Shown piece after piece: positions 57,615 to 64,000 of a DNA stretch of 64,000 bases. A model generated the notes under the pieces. It was not told where the DNA came from. It ran no database searches and saw only the letters and a program-made list of their open reading frames with translations. A program made the position numbers and the translations under genes. How positions within the stretch are numbered: position 1 is the stretch's first letter; each line of letters starts with the position of its first letter. This DNA comes from Streptomyces sp. NRRL S-337 (GTDB lineage Bacteria > Actinomycetota > Actinomycetes > Streptomycetales > Streptomycetaceae), in NCBI RefSeq assembly GCF_000720175.1, contig NZ_JOIX01000006.1:62001-126000 (forward strand), read 5' to 3'.

Positions 57615-58958
57615 ATGCCCATGGGTCACACGGCCACAGAACAAGCCGGCTCCGGCGGCCTGACAGCGACCGAGCACCGGCTGGCCAACGGCCTGCGCGT
57701 GGTGCTCTCCGAAGACCACCTGACCCCGGTCGCAGCGGTCTGCCTCTGGTACGACGTCGGCTCCCGCCATGAGGTCAAGGGCCGTACGGGCCTGGCTCAC
57801 CTCTTCGAGCACCTGATGTTCCAGGGTTCCGCGCAGGTGAAGGGGAACGGCCACTTCGAGCTGGTGCAGGGCGCCGGCGGTTCGCTCAACGGCACCACGA
57901 GCTTCGAGCGCACCAACTACTTCGAGACCATGCCCGCCCACGAGCTGGAGCTGGCGCTCTGGCTGGAGGCGGACCGCATGGGTTCGCTGCTGACCGCGCT
58001 CGACGAGGAGTCCCTGGAGAACCAGCGCGACGTCGTCAAGAACGAGCGCCGCCAGCGCTACGACAACGTCCCCTACGGCACGGCCTTCGAGAAGCTGACG
58101 GCCATGGCGTACCCCGAGGGCCACCCGTACCACCACACCCCCATCGGGTCGATGGCCGATCTGGACGCCGCCTCCCTGGAGGACGCCCGGGCGTTCTTCC
58201 GTACGTACTACGCGCCCAACAACGCCGTCCTGTCGGTCGTCGGCGACATCGACCCGGCCCGGACGCTGGCCTGGATCGAGAAGTACTTCGGCTCGATCCC
58301 CTCCCACGACGGCAAGCAGCCGCCCCGGGACGGCACCCTGCCCGACGTGATCGGCAGCGAGCTGCGCGAGGTCGTCGAGGAGGAGGTGCCCTCCCGCGCC
58401 CTGATGGCGGCCTACCGCCTGCCGCACGACGGCACCCGTGAGGCGGACGCCGCCGACCTCGCGCTGACCGTCCTGGGCGGCGGCGAGTCCTCGCGCCTGT
58501 ACAACCGGCTGGTGCGCCGCGACCGCAGCGCCGTCGCCGCCGGCTTCGGTCTGCTGCGGCTGGCCGGTGCGCCCTCCCTGGGCTGGCTGGACGTGAAGAC
58601 ATCCGCCGGGGTGGAGGTGCCCGCCATCGAGCGCGCGGTGGACGAGGAGCTGGCGCGGTTCGCCGCCGAGGGGCCCACCCCGGAGGAGATGGAACGGGCG
58701 CAGGCCCAGCTGGAGCGCGAGTGGCTGGACCGCCTGGCGACGGTCAGCGGCCGCGCCGACGAACTGTGCCGCTTCGCCGTCCTGTTCGGCGACCCGCAGC
58801 TCGCGCTGACCGCCGTACAGCGGGTCCTGGACATCACCCCCGAGGAGGTGCAGGCGGTCGCCAAGGCCCGGCTGCGCCCCGACAACCGCGCGGTGCTCGT
58901 CTACGAGCCCACCGAGCCGGCCGGCAACGGCGCCGAGGAAGGGGAGACGGAGCAGTGA
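57615..58958 (+). CDS. M16-family zinc metalloprotease, catalytic subunit
   Basis: This 447-residue protein starts at an ATG after AAGGGA. The inverted zinc motif HLFEH (His62, Glu65, His66) and the downstream LENQRDVVKNERRQRYDN helix with the third ligand are present. The length fits one half of a processing-peptidase-like heterodimer. Its stop overlaps the GTG of the second M16 gene. There is no signal peptide, so it acts in the cytoplasm. Substrates are unknown. Confidence 0.92.
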   Translation: MPMGHTATEQAGSGGLTATEHRLANGLRVVLSEDHLTPVAAVCLWYDVGSRHEVKGRTGLAHLFEHLMFQGSAQVKGNGHFELVQGAGGSLNGTTSFERTNYFETMPAHELELALWLEADRMGSLLTALDEESLENQRDVVKNERRQRYDNVPYGTAFEKLTAMAYPEGHPYHHTPIGSMADLDAASLEDARAFFRTYYAPNNAVLSVVGDIDPARTLAWIEKYFGSIPSHDGKQPPRDGTLPDVIGSELREVVEEEVPSRALMAAYRLPHDGTREADAADLALTVLGGGESSRLYNRLVRRDRSAVAAGFGLLRLAGAPSLGWLDVKTSAGVEVPAIERAVDEELARFAAEGPTPEEMERAQAQLEREWLDRLATVSGRADELCRFAVLFGDPQLALTAVQRVLDITPEEVQAVAKARLRPDNRAVLVYEPTEPAGNGAEEGETEQ

Positions 58959-60376
58959 GCGACGCCACCCGTCAGGATTCCGCAGGGAGCACCATGCAGT
59001 TCCACCCGCAGCCCCAGAGCGGCGCGCCCAAGCCGTGGGCCTTCCCGGCCCCCGAGCGCAGCCAACTGCCCAACGGCCTCACACTCCTGACCAGCCACCG
59101 CCCCGGCCAGCAGGTCGTCGCGGTCGAGATCAACCTCGTCGCCCCGCTGGACGCCGAGCCCGAGGGCCTGGACGGTGTCGCCACGATCATGGCGCGTGCC
59201 CTGTCCGAGGGCACCGACAAATACGACGCGGAGGGCTTCGCCGCCGAGCTGGAGCGCTGCGGCGCCACGCTGGACGCGCACGCCGACCACCCCGGCGTAC
59301 GGGTCTCCCTGGAGGTCCCGGCGTCCCGGCTGACCCGCGCGCTCGGCCTGCTCGCCGACGCGCTGCGCGCCCCCGCCTTCCCGGAGAGCGAGATCGAGCG
59401 GCTGGTCCGCAACCGCCTCGACGAGATCCCGCACGAGCTCGCCAACCCGGCCCGGCGCGCGGCGATGGCGCTCTCCAAGGAGCTGTTCCCGTCCACCGCG
59501 CGGATCTCCCGCCCCCGCCAGGGCACCGAGGAGACCGTCGCGCGGATCGACGCCGCGGCCGTGCGCGCTTTCTACGACGCGCACGTCCGGCCCGCCACGG
59601 CCACCGCCGTGATCGTCGGTGACTTCACCGGCATCGACCTCGCCGCGGCGCTCGCCGACACCCTCGGCGCCTGGAGCGGTTCGACCGCCGAGCCGGTCAG
59701 GGCCACGCCGATCGCCGCCGACGACACCGGCCGCGTGGTGATCGTGGACCGCCCCGGCGCGGTCCAGACACAGCTGCTCCTCGGCCGGATCGGCGCCGAC
59801 CGGCACGACCGCGTGTGGCCCGCCCAGGTGCTCGGCACGTACTGCCTGGGCGGCACCCTCACCTCCCGGCTGGACCGCGTGCTGCGCGAGGAGAAGGGCT
59901 ACACCTACGGGGTGCGCGCCTTCGGCCAGGTATTGCGCTCCACGGCCCCCACGTCCCCCGAGGGCACCACCGGCGCGGCGTTGCTCGCCATCAGCGGCTC
60001 GGTGGACACCGCCTCCACCGGGCCCGCGCTGGAGGACCTCTGGAAGGTGCTGCGGACCCTCGCGGCAGAGGGACTGACGGACGAGGAGCGGGACGTCGCG
60101 GTGCAGAACCTCGTCGGGGTGGCGCCGCTCAAGTACGAGACCGCGGCGGCCGTCGCGGGCACCCTCGCCGACCAGGTGGAGCAGCAGCTCCCGGACGACT
60201 TCCAGGCGCAGTTGTACCTCCGGCTCGCGGAGACCGGCACGGTCGAGGCGACCGCCGCCGCCGTCAACGCCTTCCCGGTGGACCGCCTGGTGACCGTCCT
60301 GGTGGGCGACGCAGCGCAGATCACCGAGCCCGTCAAGGCGCTGGGCATCGGAGAGGTGACGGTCGTCAGCGGCTAG
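58955..60376 (+). CDS. M16-family protease, non-catalytic partner subunit
   Basis: This 473-residue protein starts at the GTG overlapping the first M16 stop. The fold is M16 (LPNGLTLLTSHRPGQQVVAV; LREEKGYTYGVRAFG with the conserved Arg/Tyr pair), but the HxxEH motif is absent: the equivalent helix reads VATIMARALSEGTDKYD. It therefore completes the chamber with the upstream subunit, as in bacterial heterodimeric M16 enzymes. It ends before a strong hairpin. Confidence 0.9.
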   Translation: MSDATRQDSAGSTMQFHPQPQSGAPKPWAFPAPERSQLPNGLTLLTSHRPGQQVVAVEINLVAPLDAEPEGLDGVATIMARALSEGTDKYDAEGFAAELERCGATLDAHADHPGVRVSLEVPASRLTRALGLLADALRAPAFPESEIERLVRNRLDEIPHELANPARRAAMALSKELFPSTARISRPRQGTEETVARIDAAAVRAFYDAHVRPATATAVIVGDFTGIDLAAALADTLGAWSGSTAEPVRATPIAADDTGRVVIVDRPGAVQTQLLLGRIGADRHDRVWPAQVLGTYCLGGTLTSRLDRVLREEKGYTYGVRAFGQVLRSTAPTSPEGTTGAALLAISGSVDTASTGPALEDLWKVLRTLAAEGLTDEERDVAVQNLVGVAPLKYETAAAVAGTLADQVEQQLPDDFQAQLYLRLAETGTVEATAAAVNAFPVDRLVTVLVGDAAQITEPVKALGIGEVTVVSG

Positions 60377-60413
60377 CGCCCCCTTGGCGCATGACGACGC
60401 GTCATGTCCTGAC

Positions 60414-60447
60414 CGGCTCCCGTGGTGTGCGTTCACCACGGGAGCCG
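60414..60447 (+). terminator. Terminator after the M16 pair
   Basis: CGGCTCCCGTGGTG at 60414-60427 and CACCACGGGAGCCG at 60434-60447 are perfect 14-bp arms around a 6-base loop, 37 bases after the stop. Confidence 0.85.
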
Positions 60448-60558
60448 TCGCATGTCTGGGGGAGTCCATCGGAGTCCGACGGAGTCCGCCGTATGTCCGG
60501 TTTGTGAGGGCTCGTTGGGCCGGAACTTGTGGCATCCCGCACAAAATCGCGGTTCTGT

Positions 60559-60588
60559 TTGGCTCCGCAAAGTGGCCCCGATTAGCGT
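60559..60588 (+). promoter_or_regulatory. Candidate promoter of the riboswitch transcript
   Basis: TTGGCT at 60559-60564 and TAGCGT at 60583-60588 with an 18-base spacer resemble a housekeeping promoter; transcription would start near 60595, ahead of the riboswitch. The remaining bases between the M16 terminator and this point hold nothing that I recognise. Confidence 0.45.
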
Positions 60589-60640
60589 CGGTCCGGCTGT
60601 TCGTCACAACTCCGCCACAACAGTGGCACCGGACAGTCAT

Positions 60641-60772
60641 CGCCGAGTCCCCGTACGGCGCGAGCCAGGGGAGCCGGGGACCCACGTCCCTGGGGTGAAT
60701 CGGGCCCCTCTCCGGAGGAGCCCGTAGGAGACCTTCCTGCTCCGAACCCGTCAGCTAACCCGGTAGGCGAGA
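60641..60772 (+). ncRNA. Cyclic di-AMP riboswitch (ydaO/yuaA type)
   Basis: The leader of the M23 peptidase gene contains the conserved blocks of the ydaO motif in order: TCGCCGAGTCCCCGTACGG (60641-60659), GAGCCAGGGGAGCCGGGGAC (60662-60681), GGGGTGAATCGGG (60692-60704), CCTTCCTGCTCCGAACCCG (60732-60750) and CAGCTAACCCGGTAGGCG (60752-60769). In actinobacteria this riboswitch turns off wall-hydrolase genes when c-di-AMP is high. The ATG follows 28 bases after the motif, with GGAAGGAAAGGA between. Confidence 0.88.
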
Positions 60773-60796
60773 GGGAAGGAAAGGACAAGCCAGCAC

Positions 60797-61597
60797 ATGG
60801 CGTTCACCCGTGCCACCGGGAAGCACCGCCGGGCCAGCCGCAGCGCCCGGACGACCCGCAAGCTCGCCGGCATAGCCACCCTCGCCACCTCCGGCGTCGT
60901 CGGAACCCTGGCTTCGCCGGCGCTGGCCGCCTCCGACGCGGCCCGCGCCCAGGACACCGGCCTCACCCAGGCCGTCGTGCTCGGTGACGAGCTCGCCCAC
61001 CGCCTGGAGGTCCAGGCCGACGCCCAGCAGGCCGCCGCCGAGGTCGCCGCCGTGAAGGCGAAGGCCGAGGCCGAGGCCAAGAAGCGCGCGGCGGAGGCCG
61101 AGCGGCACGCCGAGGCGGCCAGGAAGAAGGCCAAGGCGGAGCGCGAGGCCAAGGAGCGGGCCGCCCGGGACGCCGAGCGCAAGCGCCTGAACGCCTTCGT
61201 CGCCCCCGTAGCGGACTCCTACGTCTCCACCGGCTACCAGGCCTCCAGCAGCCTGTGGTCGTCCGGCAGCCACACCGGCATCGACTTCCACGCCGCCACC
61301 GGGACCTCCGTCCACGCGGTCGGCGCGGGCACCGTCGTCGAGGCCGGCTGGGGCGGCGCGTACGGCAACAACATCGTGATCAAGATGCACGACGGCACGT
61401 ACACCCAGTACGGCCACCTGTCGTCGATCGGCGTCTCCGTCGGCCAGACCGTCACCCCCGGCCAGCAGATCGGCCTCTCCGGGGCCACCGGCAACGCCAC
61501 CGGCCCGCATCTGCACTTCGAGGCCCGCACCGGCCCGGACTACGGCTCCGACATCGACCCGATCGCGTATCTGCGGTCGCACGGCGTCGACGTCTGA
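60797..61597 (+). CDS. Secreted M23-family peptidoglycan peptidase
   Basis: The product has 266 residues. A Tat/Sec-like leader with many Arg residues ends near ASPALAASDA (about residue 45). Residues 65-130 are an Ala/Lys/Glu coiled coil (AEAEAKKRAAEAERHAEAAR). The M23 domain (about 135-266) has SHTGIDFH (zinc His and Asp) and HLHFE (catalytic and zinc His). It would cut peptide cross-links during growth or spore germination. Expression is probably controlled by the c-di-AMP riboswitch upstream. Confidence 0.93.
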   Translation: MAFTRATGKHRRASRSARTTRKLAGIATLATSGVVGTLASPALAASDAARAQDTGLTQAVVLGDELAHRLEVQADAQQAAAEVAAVKAKAEAEAKKRAAEAERHAEAARKKAKAEREAKERAARDAERKRLNAFVAPVADSYVSTGYQASSSLWSSGSHTGIDFHAATGTSVHAVGAGTVVEAGWGGAYGNNIVIKMHDGTYTQYGHLSSIGVSVGQTVTPGQQIGLSGATGNATGPHLHFEARTGPDYGSDIDPIAYLRSHGVDV

Positions 61598-61694
61598 GCT
61601 GGCGTCCGACCGGCCCGCCCGCACGCCCTCGGCGCACGCCTGAGCATGCCCCGCGCCCGCTGGCCAAAAAATATCGCCGAATACGCGGAGTCCG

Positions 61695-61756
61695 TCGGAA
61701 AAGCCCCGCCGGTCGAATAGAGTCTCGGAAAAGCCGCCGACCGGCGGCGTTTTCCG
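61695..61756. promoter_or_regulatory. Direct and inverted repeats before the GntR gene
   Basis: TCGGAAAAGCC occurs at 61695-61705 and 61725-61735, exactly 30 bp apart. The second copy starts an inverted repeat (CGGAAAAGCCGCCG with CGGCGGCGTTTTCCG, one extra base) ending 25 bases before the regulator ATG. It is a likely autoregulatory site. Confidence 0.5.
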
Positions 61757-61780
61757 GGGATTACGGCGGAGGCACGATCG

Positions 61781-62470
61781 ATGCGAGGCCATATTTCCGC
61801 GCATGCGGTGTGCACGGCGATTCGCGAGGACATCGTCTCCGGTGCACTGGCGCCGGGGAGCCGGCTGATCGAGGAGATCCTGGCGGCGCGCTACGGCGTC
61901 TCCAGAGTGCCGGTCCGCGAAGCGCTGCGCACCCTGCAGTCGGAGGGCTTCGTCACCACCCGCCACCACGCGGGCGCCTGCGTCGCCGAGCCCACCGAGC
62001 AGGAGGCCGCCGACCTACTGGACATCCGCGCCCTGCTGGAGCCGCTGGGCGCGGCCCGCGCGGCCGCCCGGCGTACTCCCGCCCACCTGAAGGTGCTGCG
62101 CGGTCTGGTACGGCTGGGTCGCGAGCGGGCCCGCCACGGCAGCCCCGCCGACCTGCGCCAACTCGACGGCTGGTTCCACGAGACGCTGGCCCAGGCGGCC
62201 GGCAGCCCCAGCCTGACCGCACTGCTGACCCAGCTGCGCCGCAAGATCGAGTGGATGTATGCGATGGAGCCGCCGCCGCGGGCCGGTGAGGCCTGGGACG
62301 ACCACGGCGCGGTACTGGACGCGGTGGCCCGGGGCGACGCGGAACGGGCCCGCGCCCTGATGGCGGCGCACATCGAGCGGTCGCTCCCGGTGTACCGGCT
62401 GAGGCGCATCGCGGCACCCGACGTGAGCGACACGAAACGGCCCGTCAACACAGCGCGCGCCCGTTCTTAA
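61781..62470 (+). CDS. GntR-family (FadR subfamily) transcriptional regulator
   Basis: This 229-residue protein starts at an ATG after GGAGG. The winged helix covers residues 8-68 (AIREDIVSGALAPGSRLIEE; YGVSRVPVREALRTLQSEG). The FadR-type helical domain follows, with LRQLDGWFHETLAQAAGSPS and a later DHGAVLDAVARGD supplying the usual Asp/His ligands. The C-terminal 25 residues are an unconserved tail. The effector is unknown; repeats in the promoter suggest autoregulation. Confidence 0.88.
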   Translation: MRGHISAHAVCTAIREDIVSGALAPGSRLIEEILAARYGVSRVPVREALRTLQSEGFVTTRHHAGACVAEPTEQEAADLLDIRALLEPLGAARAAARRTPAHLKVLRGLVRLGRERARHGSPADLRQLDGWFHETLAQAAGSPSLTALLTQLRRKIEWMYAMEPPPRAGEAWDDHGAVLDAVARGDAERARALMAAHIERSLPVYRLRRIAAPDVSDTKRPVNTARARS

Positions 62471-62829
62471 CAAGCGGGCCGTATACAAAGGGGTACGCGA
62501 TTTCGAGGCGGATGTTTTGCGCCTTGGATCGATGGCGCCCGTCTTTGATTTCGGGGTACCGGCGCGCGCCTGCTTTTCCGGCACGCACATGAGCTCGCAG
62601 GCTTTCCCGTGCATGCCTTTCCCGCGCATTGGTCCCAGGCAATGATTATTCCGCGGCAGCGGGCACGGCATTTGCGTGGGGGCGGGGCAGGACATTCCCC
62701 CGGCACGGCACTTGTCCGGAACGGCATTTCCCCGGAACCGTATTTCTTCGGCACGCGGAACGGCCCCGCCGCGGCACCTTTTCAGGTCACCGTGGCGGGG
62801 CCGTCGTACGAAGGGGCGTCCCGGTGGAC
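62471..62829. other. Gene-free region with terminator before ptsH end
   Basis: No gene is convincing in 359 bases. CGGCCCCGCCGCGG (62761-62774) and CCGTGGCGGGGCCG (62790-62803) form a 14-bp stem with one G-U pair, a probable shared terminator for the convergent gntR and ptsH genes. The rest has short recurring words (GGCACGGCA, GGCATTT) but no clear structure. Confidence 0.55.
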
Positions 62830-63111
62830 TCACACGGTCTCGGGAAGCTCTTCGAGACCCTCGGCGACGAGCTTGGCCAGGCGGTCGAGCGCTTCCTCGG
62901 CGCCCTCGGCGTCCGAGGCCAGCACGATCTCCTCGCCGCCCTGGGCGCCCAGGCCCAGGACCGCGAGCATGGAGGCCGCGTTGACCGGGTTGCCATCGGC
63001 CTTGGCGATCGTCATCGGGACGCCGGCGGCGGTGGCCGCCCGGACGAAGATCGATGCGGGGCGGGCGTGCAGGCCCTCGGCCCAACCGACATTGACGCGG
63101 CGCTCAGCCAT
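62830..63111 (-). CDS. ptsH: PTS phosphocarrier protein HPr
   Basis: This 93-residue protein starts at an ATG with AAGGGC upstream. His15 in GLHARPAS is the phosphate acceptor from enzyme I; Ser47 in NAASMLAVLGLG is the regulatory position. It matches S. coelicolor HPr nearly throughout. It passes phosphate to sugar-specific enzyme II complexes; genes for enzyme I and enzyme II are not in the window. Confidence 0.96.
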   Translation of the reverse strand: MAERRVNVGWAEGLHARPASIFVRAATAAGVPMTIAKADGNPVNAASMLAVLGLGAQGGEEIVLASDAEGAEEALDRLAKLVAEGLEELPETV

Positions 63112-63243
63112 GGTGTTGCCCTTCAAAGTCGTGACTGTTGTCTAGACCATTCTCTCACGCGGCCGGGACTGCTCCCAGCCTCCCCCGACCCCGAGATTAC
63201 GCGCGCCGGGCCGGTTGTCGGTGGCCGGTCGTACGCTGTCCGC

Positions 63244-64000
63244 ATGCAGAAGCCGCCGGACCACGCATACCCGACCCACTGGGAAGCCGACGTGGTGCTG
63301 CGCGACGGCGGCACGGCGCGGATCCGCCCCATCACCCCCGACGACGCCGAGCGGCTGGTCTCCTTCTACGAGCAGGTCTCGGACGAGTCCAAGTACTACC
63401 GCTTCTTCGCGCCCTACCCGCGCCTGTCCGACCGCGATGTGCACCGCTTCACCCACCACGACTACGTCGACCGGGTCGGGCTCGCGGCCACGGTCGGCGG
63501 CGAGTTCATCGCCACCGTCCGCTACGACCGGATCAACGACCAGGGGCTGCCCGCCAAGAGCCCCGAGGACGACCAGGCCGAGGTCGCCTTCCTGGTGCAG
63601 GACGCCCATCAGGGGCGTGGGGTCGCCTCCGCCCTTCTGGAGCATGTCGCGGCCGTCGCCCGCGAGCGCGGCATCCGGCGGTTCGCCGCCGAGGTGCTGC
63701 CCGCCAACACCAAGATGATCAAGGTCTTCACGGACGCCGGCTACACCCAGAAGCGCACCTTCGAAGACGGCGTGGTGCGGCTGGAGTTCGACCTCGAACC
63801 GACCGAGCAGTCCATGGCCGTGATGCGCAGCCGCGAGCAGCGCGCCGAGGCCCGCTCCGTCCAGCGGCTGCTCGCGCCCGGCTCGGTCGCCGTCATCGGC
63901 ACCGGCCGCGCCCCCGGCGGCATCGGCCGCACGGCCCTGCGCCACATCCTCGACGCCGGCTTCACCGGCCGGCTGCACGCGGTCAACCACGCCTTCCCCG
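63244..64000 (+). CDS. GNAT acetyltransferase / acyl-CoA synthetase fusion (5' part)
   Basis: The gene starts at the ATG at 63244 and runs off the window after 252 residues. Residues 15-185 are a GNAT domain (RIRPITPDDAERLVSFYEQ, and the acetyl-CoA loop VQDAHQGRGVASALLEHVA). Then LLAPGSVAVIGTGRAPGGIG begins the CoA-binding domain of an NDP-forming acyl-CoA synthetase. This is the layout of actinobacterial Pat-type protein acetyltransferases that modify acyl-CoA synthetases. It is divergent from ptsH. Confidence 0.9.
   Translation, partial: MQKPPDHAYPTHWEADVVLRDGGTARIRPITPDDAERLVSFYEQVSDESKYYRFFAPYPRLSDRDVHRFTHHDYVDRVGLAATVGGEFIATVRYDRINDQGLPAKSPEDDQAEVAFLVQDAHQGRGVASALLEHVAAVARERGIRRFAAEVLPANTKMIKVFTDAGYTQKRTFEDGVVRLEFDLEPTEQSMAVMRSREQRAEARSVQRLLAPGSVAVIGTGRAPGGIGRTALRHILDAGFTGRLHAVNHAFP

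Noticed and set aside
1..64000. tRNA genes, rRNA genes, CRISPR arrays and insertion sequences
   Set aside because: I saw no cloverleaf-like sequence, regularly spaced repeat array or transposase in the window; a dedicated tRNA search was not possible.

Overview
The window is high-G+C actinobacterial DNA and reads as a Streptomyces chromosome carrying the right-hand ~29.7 kb of an integrated siphophage. Chromosomal markers are the conserved whiH-hrdB pair, parE and parC, a divergent citrate synthase pair, an M16 protease pair, ptsH and a GNAT/acyl-CoA synthetase gene. This order matches what I recall of the S. coelicolor SCO5819-SCO5842 region. Frequent GTG starts and 4-nt GTGA/ATGA gene overlaps fit Streptomyces and its phages.

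Positions 1-29.7 kb are prophage, and its left end lies outside the window. The late operon reads left to right: terminase small and large subunits, a portal fused to a MuF-like tail, a ClpP-type prohead protease, HK97-fold capsid, head completion and connector genes, two related tail-tube-like proteins, a tail assembly chaperone with a -1 frameshift signal, a tape measure, tail-tip proteins, then a lysis block (GH25 endolysin, holin-like proteins, a collagen-like membrane protein) ended by a strong terminator at 23.4 kb. A 16-bp palindrome lies just upstream of both the terminase and protease genes and is probably a late-gene control site.

From 23.4 to 29.7 kb is an accessory arm: an XRE/TPR-type regulator with flanking inverted repeats, a resolvase-fold protein lacking catalytic residues, zinc-ribbon proteins, several small proteins, and a radical SAM/SPASM enzyme preceded by a 47-residue peptide gene (a possible RiPP-like cassette). 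A leftward Cro/C1-type repressor and a 66-aa gene lie next to the edge. The arm stops inside the 5' end of a DUF4192 gene, which has lost its start region. This places attR at about 29.69-29.72 kb. No integrase is visible, so it is probably beyond the left edge of the window.

From 29.7 to 64 kb is chromosome: a glycogen-debranching-like enzyme, an NrtR-type Nudix regulator, the sporulation regulator whiH, the principal sigma factor hrdB, a secreted trypsin-like protease, DUF7455, parE, a NarL-type two-component system, a DUF485/solute-sodium symporter pair convergent with a CitA/CitB-type two-component system, an iron-box-preceded sucrase/ferredoxin-like gene, two divergent citrate synthase homologues, a CobW-type metallochaperone with a probable CTG start, parC, the M16 pair, an M23 peptidase under a c-di-AMP riboswitch, a GntR regulator, ptsH (HPr) and the start of a GNAT/acyl-CoA synthetase fusion.
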